From assembly GCA_022316685.1 (NCBI GenBank), contig JAKJHU010000037.1:1289792-1353791 (forward strand): DNA of 64,000 nucleotides, given 5' to 3'. Each line of letters opens with the position of its first letter. Positions within the stretch are counted from its first letter, which is position 1. The notes under the pieces are model-generated. The model saw only the letters and a list, made by a program, of their open reading frames with translations, had not been told where the DNA came from and made no database searches. Positions 56,701-64,000 of the stretch are shown here, piece by piece. Source of the stretch: Progne subis subis (Eukaryota; Chordata; Aves; Passeriformes; Hirundinidae). Both the position numbers and the translations under genes were made by a program.

Positions 56701-57726
56701 ACTGATCTGCAGAAGAACTCTAACGGTGTCCCTATGTACATTTCCTAAGAGTGCCGTAGGCTTGATTTTCACATAATGCAAGAGCATTTGGTGACACAAA
56801 GGGCTTCTCAACTTCAAGCAGCAGTGTAAAAAAAAAAAAAGGGAATTGAACCATAATGTTACCTCTATTCATGTTTTCCTAGTTGTACTGGCTGTAACAT
56901 TTCTCCTTTTGCTAATTTTTCAGACCAGTGGAGGGACCAATCACTTTTTTTCTCACTAAGTTCTTCCTAGGCTGAACTAAGAATTTGCTTTTTTCATCAT
57001 CATTCACTTTTTTTGTCATAATCAAAATGCTCTGCAGTTATGCTCAGATTTGAGCTAGGTTCCTGCCAGACTAAGTTGCTCCCAGTCATGTGAACTGGAG
57101 TGCATCCTTCCTTCACTGTCTCACTGGCTGGGCCCTTGGGCTCTACTGCCCATGAGGGATTATGGTACTTCTGTGGATACAGCTGTAGAAGAGTTTTGCA
57201 AGGCTCCACCATTTTTTGCTTTTTTACCTGCTTTCTTAAGAAGGCAATGTTTATGTGCTAGGGTGCTCTGTAGGATATTTTTTTTCTTACTGCCTAACAA
57301 ACTTTGCCTGTTTCAGTCAAATCTGAGCAAATTAGAGCAGATACAGCTCTTAAGGACATAGGACCACAACAGATTTGCTGGAAACAGCCAGCTGTGTGGA
57401 GGAGAGGTTCTGGTATTGTCTCCTGTAAGAGCAGGGTCACAGAGTGAGTTTGTCCCTTTGTCTAAAGACAAATATTTTAAATGACCTGCTACAGGGGAGC
57501 TTCACTCTTAACCAAAGAGAATTCAGCTACAAGACAAAAAATACTTAGGAAACCAGCTCACTCTAATTTCAGTTGCTCATTTGTGTTGGAATGAAACCAC
57601 AGTCTGAAATAGCAAAATCCTTTAGAAAGGGGAGTCCGTGCAATAGCCATATCATAATTCAATTATGTACTTAGTACAGCTGAAAGGGTCCTTGGGTACA
57701 CATGCACTCACACTCACCTCTTGCTT

Positions 57727-57873
57727 GTAATTAGTTCAGTTAGAGCATGGCATTAATAACACCAAGGCCATGTGTTCAGTCCTTTTATGGTCCATTCACT
57801 TAAGACTTGGATGCGGTGATCCTTGTGGGTCCCTTCCAACTCAAAATACTCTGTGATTTTGTGATTCTATGAT
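57727..57873 (+). mobile_element. tRNA-Ile-derived SINE with CR1-like tail (TguSINE1-like)
   Basis: The left part follows a tRNA-Ile gene: TTAGTTCAGTTAGAGCATGG, then CATTAATAACACCAAGGCCA (anticodon arm with AAT), then TGTTCAGTCC in the B-box position and ATGGTCCA at the acceptor end. The right part is a CR1 3' tail: GATCCTTGTGGGTCCCTTCC followed by CTGTGATTTTGTGATTCTATGATG. This combination is that of the zebra-finch SINE TguSINE1, which is thought to be mobilised by CR1. The copy is diverged in both promoter boxes, so it is likely inactive. It is not a functional tRNA gene. Confidence 0.88.
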
Positions 57874-60800
57874 GTAGTAACTCTTTTACTCTAGAGTTCA
57901 GCTTGAAAGCCTCTGGTTTATCTTCTCCCAACACAAATATCTATGAAATAGATTGGATCTCTTTGGCCTTGGAAGGTAGACAGTGATAATGTTTAATAAA
58001 TAATAACTTAGAGGGGAAATGGACCACTTTTCATAATTCCCAAGGTAAAAAGGTCTTACATTAGTGTTAGAGTCAATGAAAGTAGTACCTTGCACACTGG
58101 ATGCCAATATTTCTTGTAAAATTTTAAAACATTTATCCAGGGCAGCAGCCTTTGTATTCCTTGGAGTCTTAGTACCAATGAATTAGTTATTTCTGTGATG
58201 TTTCCTCTTATGCATTCTAATGATAGCATGATCAATATTTAAAACTAAACTTCATTCTGGTATCTGGAATACCAGTATTTAAGGTTTTACCCTGATTTGT
58301 CCTGGGATGGTAATAAACATGAAATAGAGAAAAAAAAATCTGAACAAGATGCCATTTTTGAAGACAGAGGAGAGAAAAAGTGATCAATGAGACATGTCTT
58401 TTTTGTGCTTCTAGCATTGATAAAAGTGTAAAGTGCAGAAACCAATATGAGGAAACCTTACATGATGATGTTACAATAACAAAAATGCCAATATGCAGGG
58501 AAGATTTGTAGGCCATGCCAGTGTCAGAGTAGTGCAGTGTGTTAAAAGAAAGTCAATTCATACTCTCCAATTAATAATTGTAGTGTGTGAGACAGAATTC
58601 CTATGTATTACAAGCGTATAACAATGCTGCCAGACACATATTACTACACAACAAGCCAGAAGGTCGGCTTTGACTGATCTGTTGAGGGACTCATAAACAT
58701 TGCAAAACCAAAAAAAATGACTATGTAAACTGTACAAATGTGCTGCTCAGACTAACTCATTTGTAATTCAACAGATTAGAGAACCCACTGACAAAGAATT
58801 AACCCTTGATTTCATTCTGAATAGCACATAGAATCTGCTCCAAAGTCTTGATATCTGAGTTTCCCATAGCTACAAATAAATACTTCTTAGCTTTGATAGC
58901 TTTGAATAAGCAACAACCAAAAAAGGTCTGTAGAGTGGTACTCAACTTCAGAAAGCTGAAGAACAATAAATTGAGGAAGCTTCTTAAAGAGGGGCTGAAG
59001 AGAAAACTGTAGAGTTAAATCTTTTTAGGTGGTTTAGAGAGTATTAAGAACTTCATAGGTGAGCCACAGAGTAAATTCATGCCATACATCAAATAAGACT
59101 TGAAAAAGAAAATACTCAGCATGACAAAACAGCAGCATGACTTCTTTCAAAAAAATAACTGTATCCAAATGGGGAAAATGCACAGGATCATAATGTCTAG
59201 TAAGTTAAATGTAGAAGACAATAAAACAGTCTAAAAAAAGCATCTTACAATGAATGAAAAAAAAATAATAAATCTTTCTGTAGATACCGGTAACATCAAG
59301 TTTGCCATGTAGTCCTGGGAATAGTATTTGAGCAGCATAGAAGGTCATTACTTTAAGAAAATAAGGCTATGTAGAATGATTAAATTATTGCTTTGCTGCT
59401 TTATTCAGCAAAATTCTTAGTGGAAGGATTTGTGGAGATTGCTGTGCTAGAACTTTTGATGAACTTGCTGAGGAGTGACTGGAGTTGCTGGTAGAAATAG
59501 AGAAACTGATCAGAAAAAAATCAACAGAAAATATTTCTGTTCTCCCAGGTTTTCTATAGCAATTCAAAAGAATAACTGACAACAGTATGTAATCATTAGC
59601 TCAGAACCTTGATATCTGAGCAAAATGTAGCAAATATCTTGCCATGTTTTCAAGACAGAGTAGAAACTTTAAACTTGTAAGTTAATGTAGTAAGCTAACT
59701 GATAAAAATTATAATCAGGAATAGGATTAGAAATTGATATGCTACATTGAGGAGGAGTTGACATAGCATTTGTGAAGGAACAAGTAATTAAAACTTAGTG
59801 AAGTCCTTTGAAGAAGCCAACCGACATGAATAGAAGCTGACACAGCCAGCTAGGTCTCAGAAAAAGGATTCATCAATTTCTTTCATCAAAGGCTCTCACA
59901 AAAAGGAAATAGACATGGAATACGAGAGAAGCCCTCAAATGGGTATGAAGTTCTTTAGAGTAAGGAAACAGAACTAAGAAATAAATAAAAGTTAAATTTC
60001 TAGTAAGGAAGCATGTAGCCAGCAGAGTCCTTCAGGACAAGTCCCAGTCTTTGTGCTGTTACCTGTTTTGTTCAGTGGAAGAGGCTATATCAAATTATTT
60101 CAGAAAATAAAAATGAGAGCTGAATGTGAAGAATTCAGGACAGACATTGTAAAGCTTAACATAAAGTGAAATGTTCTTTCCTTATTGCAGCTGCAGCAGT
60201 AAAAATAAATGTTGTCTTGCTTGTGATGTAAACTCTTTCTGATATAGAGGAAGATGGAATTATAGATTTAAGTTCAGCTAGAGGAAACCCATAAATACAT
60301 AAAATAGATTGAGTACATCTTACATCTTTTTGAATCTGACAGAGACACCTGGCTTAAAACAATTATAACTGCCTGAAGTTTTCATTTAAATAACTAACCA
60401 AGAACAAAATCACATTTAGCTGGCTTAACACAGCTCTCTGAGCACCCAGATATGTTAAGTGTATCCCCAATAGGTGGATGTAAATACAACAGGACTGGAG
60501 GAATAAATATTGTTCCTGGGTATCTGATTCTCTTTCATGTGGGACTGCTCCTAGAACCTGAAGAAGTCAGTACTACTGAGCTGTTATTTGGGCTGTAGAT
60601 GAATTTAACTGTATATAGATATACAATTATAAAAGTTACTCACAGTAGTAATGCAAGGTCAATGGCAAGTGAGAGTTGTGCAAAAGTAACTGAGATGGGA
60701 TGTAAAGAATACTCAGGAAGGAGTGCATATATTGTGTGTAAAAGTCCAAGGTGAGCATAGTACAATACCCTGATGGACTAGCTAACTAAGTAAGAACTGT

Positions 60801-61983
60801 GGCCATCAAATATAGAATATTTGCTTAGGACAGACTTTTGTCCTTTAAAATTGCTTTGTCCCTACATTTTTTTTCAATGAACATTATGTGAATGTTTGGA
60901 TTCAACTGCACAGATGTAGATGTTTTTCTTTAATATCCATTCTCATTAATAACACTGCTGTTGAAGGGACTGGAAAATACTTTGGTCCAAAATTACACAC
61001 AGAGGAGTATGGGGTGGGATGGAGGTGCGGGGAGTGGTGTTAGTATTCGCATGATAACATGGGAGTAACATAGGTATGGAATTGGTGAGGATGTCTGGTT
61101 CAAATTCATGCACTCAAGCAGATTTTTGTAGATTCTCTGATGTTTTGAAAAAATCAGATCACATTCTTTTCTCTTTCTGCATATGTATATATGCATAAAT
61201 AGATGTGTTTATGGGGTTTTGTTTATATTATGCTGTTCAGTCAGCTAACAGCTGGATTAGAGAGAACTTTGTGAAATGTGGATGTGAAATGAAGAATTTA
61301 ATTGGCTGAAGTAGTTTCTGGGGGTGTTCAGCCTAATGCAGGTCAGAACTTGTTAGTCAATTTGTTCTCTAAATATCATTATGCCCATCTGTTTCCCCTA
61401 CTATTTTTTAAATAAATTTAATTTCTTTCCTTCCAGTTTGAAATATTACAGACTGTGGGAGCCAAATGTCTCCTGAAATCTGTAGCAAGCTTTCAAACCC
61501 TGGCATTGTAGCTCTCAGCAGGCAGCCCACCAGGAGTAGCTGAAACTGAGAACTCTTCCTTACATCTGCTGGGACGTTCTGGTGGCTGGAGATGCTCCAG
61601 AAGGAAGGAAAATGAATGGCCATTAAAGTCATCTGTAAACCTTCCACCGGCCCAGAGGATCTAGTGCAGGTCCAAAGAAAGAGTAAATACTAAAGAATAA
61701 AAGCTGGTTTACTTCTCTCTTTCATTTGACATCAGTTTCCAAGGAAACAGAACAAAACGTGAGAGCTGGGAGCCAGCAGCTGAGATTGACTCAGCTGGTG
61801 GCTAGTCCTCCTTCTGTTCCCATGGAAACATGTATCAAATTGGCAAAAATAAGGAAATAGGGCAGGGTCAGTTCCAAAATGGCAGGATGAATGGCTGCTG
61901 CTTAACAACAGCTACTTAACAAGATGAGGCTTGCTGATACTTACTCCTCTTCAGTAAACAATTCCAATTTTAGTTCTGCCACA

Positions 61984-62026
61984 CAAAAAAAAAAAAAAAA
62001 ACAAACAAACAAAAAAAAAAAAAACC
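61984..62026. repeat. A-rich simple sequence
   Basis: Two A runs of roughly 14-18 bp joined by CAAACAAAC. Intronic, no associated element recognised. Confidence 0.9.
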
Positions 62027-64000
62027 CAACAAAAAACTAAAACAGTACTTCCCTACCTCAGGAATGTAGGAACTGCTGTCATTGACCAGACTTGTAACTT
62101 CTCTTGTCCTTAACCTCATTTAAAATAATGACTGGCCCAAATACTTTCAGAGGTGGATGCCAGAAATGTGTAGTACACATCGGAAAGTTCCCCTGTCACA
62201 CTTAAAAATTTCAGCAGTGATTCATAATGAGTAGTAACTTGAGCAGTTGTGTATAGCTTATAACTCTTATACTCTCACTAACTGAACACTTGTTATTCTC
62301 ATAAATGTCAGGGGGTTTTGACTCTTGCAAACTTTGTGCAGATCAGCGTAATTGCTAACTAGACACAGTGTGAAGAACTTCCTTTCTCAGTTTTGGAAAT
62401 GTTGCTTTTCAAATGTTGCTCATTGAACATACATTGTTTTTCTTTTAGGGAAAAAGAAGAGAACTGAGTCTTCCACATCTCCTTTGGCAGCACCGATCAT
62501 TGCTATGCATCTGTGTGTTTACCACCTTTTTTCCTCTTTTCTCTTTGGTAGACAGTCCCAGTCTTATTAAGCTCTTTTTCATGTGGCATAGACACTCTAA
62601 AGCATTGTTTTTAGTTAGGATGACTAATATTGCATATTTTAGAAGATCTGTGTAATGTGTTTTATCTATTATTCATTCTCTTCCATATATTTAGTGTATT
62701 ATTTTTCACTGTTGCACACCATTGAACAGAATTTTGGACTTCACTGTCAAAGCGATTCCCAGATCATTTCCATGAACTAATTATGACTCTCAGGAAATGT
62801 ATAAGTAGTTTCACTGTTTTTACAGTGGCATTACAGCTACTGAAATCAAATTCTATTTGTCATCATATGGCCCACTCAGTTACTCTCCTCAAACATTTTT
62901 AGACTCAATTAACCTCGGCGTTTTTGTCTGCGTATTTTCATGCTTGTCCTGTTGGACAACACTGATTTTAGTATGGAATTATGATTCTTAGAGTGGAAGA
63001 ATTATTCTGTAATATGGAAGCATGATAGTGGAGAGGTTTTGTTATATAATTATTGTTACTTTTGCCACTGTTATGTAGTCACATTTCTGGCCTGTCACTG
63101 CTACTTTGCAGTAGCTCCTCCAGTTCTGAAGACTCTGCTGCCAGAGGTACCCAACAGGACCCATCCTTTCAAATGGAGATCCAGACTATTGTTCCCCCCT
63201 TGGGATTTTAAGGCATAGTCCCTAGTCCTCAGTGATTTAGTCTGTTGGAGGAAAGGAAATTAGATGTCAGATATCTAACTCCAACAAGTCAATACATACA
63301 CGCAGACCTAAGCAGCCATTTACCACTTACGATAGCAGCACTGCTAAGGTTGCTGTGTGAGACAACCAGTGAACGATTTACCACCTAACCATGATTAAAA
63401 GCAGCAGACACATCAGCTATCAAGGATACATGTCTGTTTTACACAGAAGGCACTGACAGTTTTGTTCATTCACTGAGGGGGCTCAGCATATGATTGACCC
63501 AGTGCCACTTCTTCACTTTAAACTTCAAATACATAGGAAAAAATCATTCACATTTATTTCTCTGAAGCCAGAGCCAATCTTAACACTGCTTTTATGCTCC
63601 TTTATAAGATTGCAGTGTTGGTATAGGACAATGCTGGTATTTTTGGTAGTTAGGAACTGTCTACCAAAGAGAAACATAGCTGGATTTAGGTTATTTCAGC
63701 ATTTGTTAAGCAGTACCGCATTAGCAAGGCCATAGAAGCTCTTTTCCTCACATGCTTCCCTTCTTTTTTCAGAGATAAGCTCTATGAGCTCTCTGGACAT
63801 ATTTTTACTTGACCTTCATAATGAGAGTCAAGGTTTATAGGTTTTACAATCCAGACAGGAATATTTTTTGCTCTTTTTTTCAGTGATTTGAGTTGTTAAT
63901 ATCAGAAGTGAAAAAAGATAAGAAAACTCTTCTCTCCATCAATCATCAAAACCTGATGAGGAAAAACTTCCAGAAGACAGTCTAGGAACTTGATTAATCT

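Larger units (their letters stand above)
53799..64000 (+). other. GABBR2: GABBR2 intron, at least 10.2 kb, runs off the window
   Basis: Starts at donor GTATGTCCTC. I searched by eye for the following exon (rest of extracellular loop 2 and TM5) and did not see it. The stretch holds a tRNA-derived SINE at 57727-57873 and an A-rich stretch at 61984-62026. The rest is AT-rich with nothing recognisable. Confidence 0.85.

Noticed and set aside
57727..57800. Possible tRNA-Ile gene
   Set aside because: Several stem positions and both promoter boxes are diverged, and it is joined to a CR1 tail, so it is a SINE head.

Overview
The window looks like nuclear DNA of a bird. It is AT-rich, intron-dominated sequence with CR1 retrotransposon tails, solo long terminal repeats (LTRs) of avian endogenous retroviruses, and one tRNA-Ile-derived SINE with a CR1-like tail. 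That SINE resembles TguSINE1 of zebra finch, so a passerine is the best guess; this is an inference and no species is claimed.

Only one protein-coding gene is supported: GABBR2 (GABA-B receptor subunit 2), on the + strand. Five consecutive exons are visible at 20661-20741, 23755-23905, 24413-24545, 37989-38096 and 53676-53798. Spliced together they are 596 nt and encode about 199 residues with no frame break. They cover the last strand of the extracellular Venus-flytrap domain, the short linker that replaces the cysteine-rich domain, and transmembrane helices 1-4 with the first two intracellular loops and the first extracellular loop. Every exon has an AG acceptor and GT donor, and the codon phases across all four internal junctions match. 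The gene start, most of the ectodomain, TM5-TM7, the coiled coil and the 3' end lie outside the window.

Layout: 1-20660 is intron upstream of the first visible exon, with CR1 tails and two old LTRs. 20661-24545 is a cluster of three exons. 24546-37988 is a 13.4 kb intron with a 701-bp LTR bounded by a perfect 6-bp target duplication. 37989-38096 is the TM3 exon, followed 237 bp later by a 1.46-kb LTR with a perfect 5-bp target duplication. 53676-53798 is the TM4 exon, whose splice acceptor sits directly behind a run of 43 T. From 53799 to the end is intron, holding the SINE. All four LTRs are antisense to GABBR2.

No previously undescribed gene system was found. The observations worth following up concern intron structure: LTR orientation, very long homopolymers (one in a splice acceptor), a small TTAA-flanked inverted-repeat element, and a few perfect hairpins. 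Nearly all other open frames of 60-125 codons appear to be chance.
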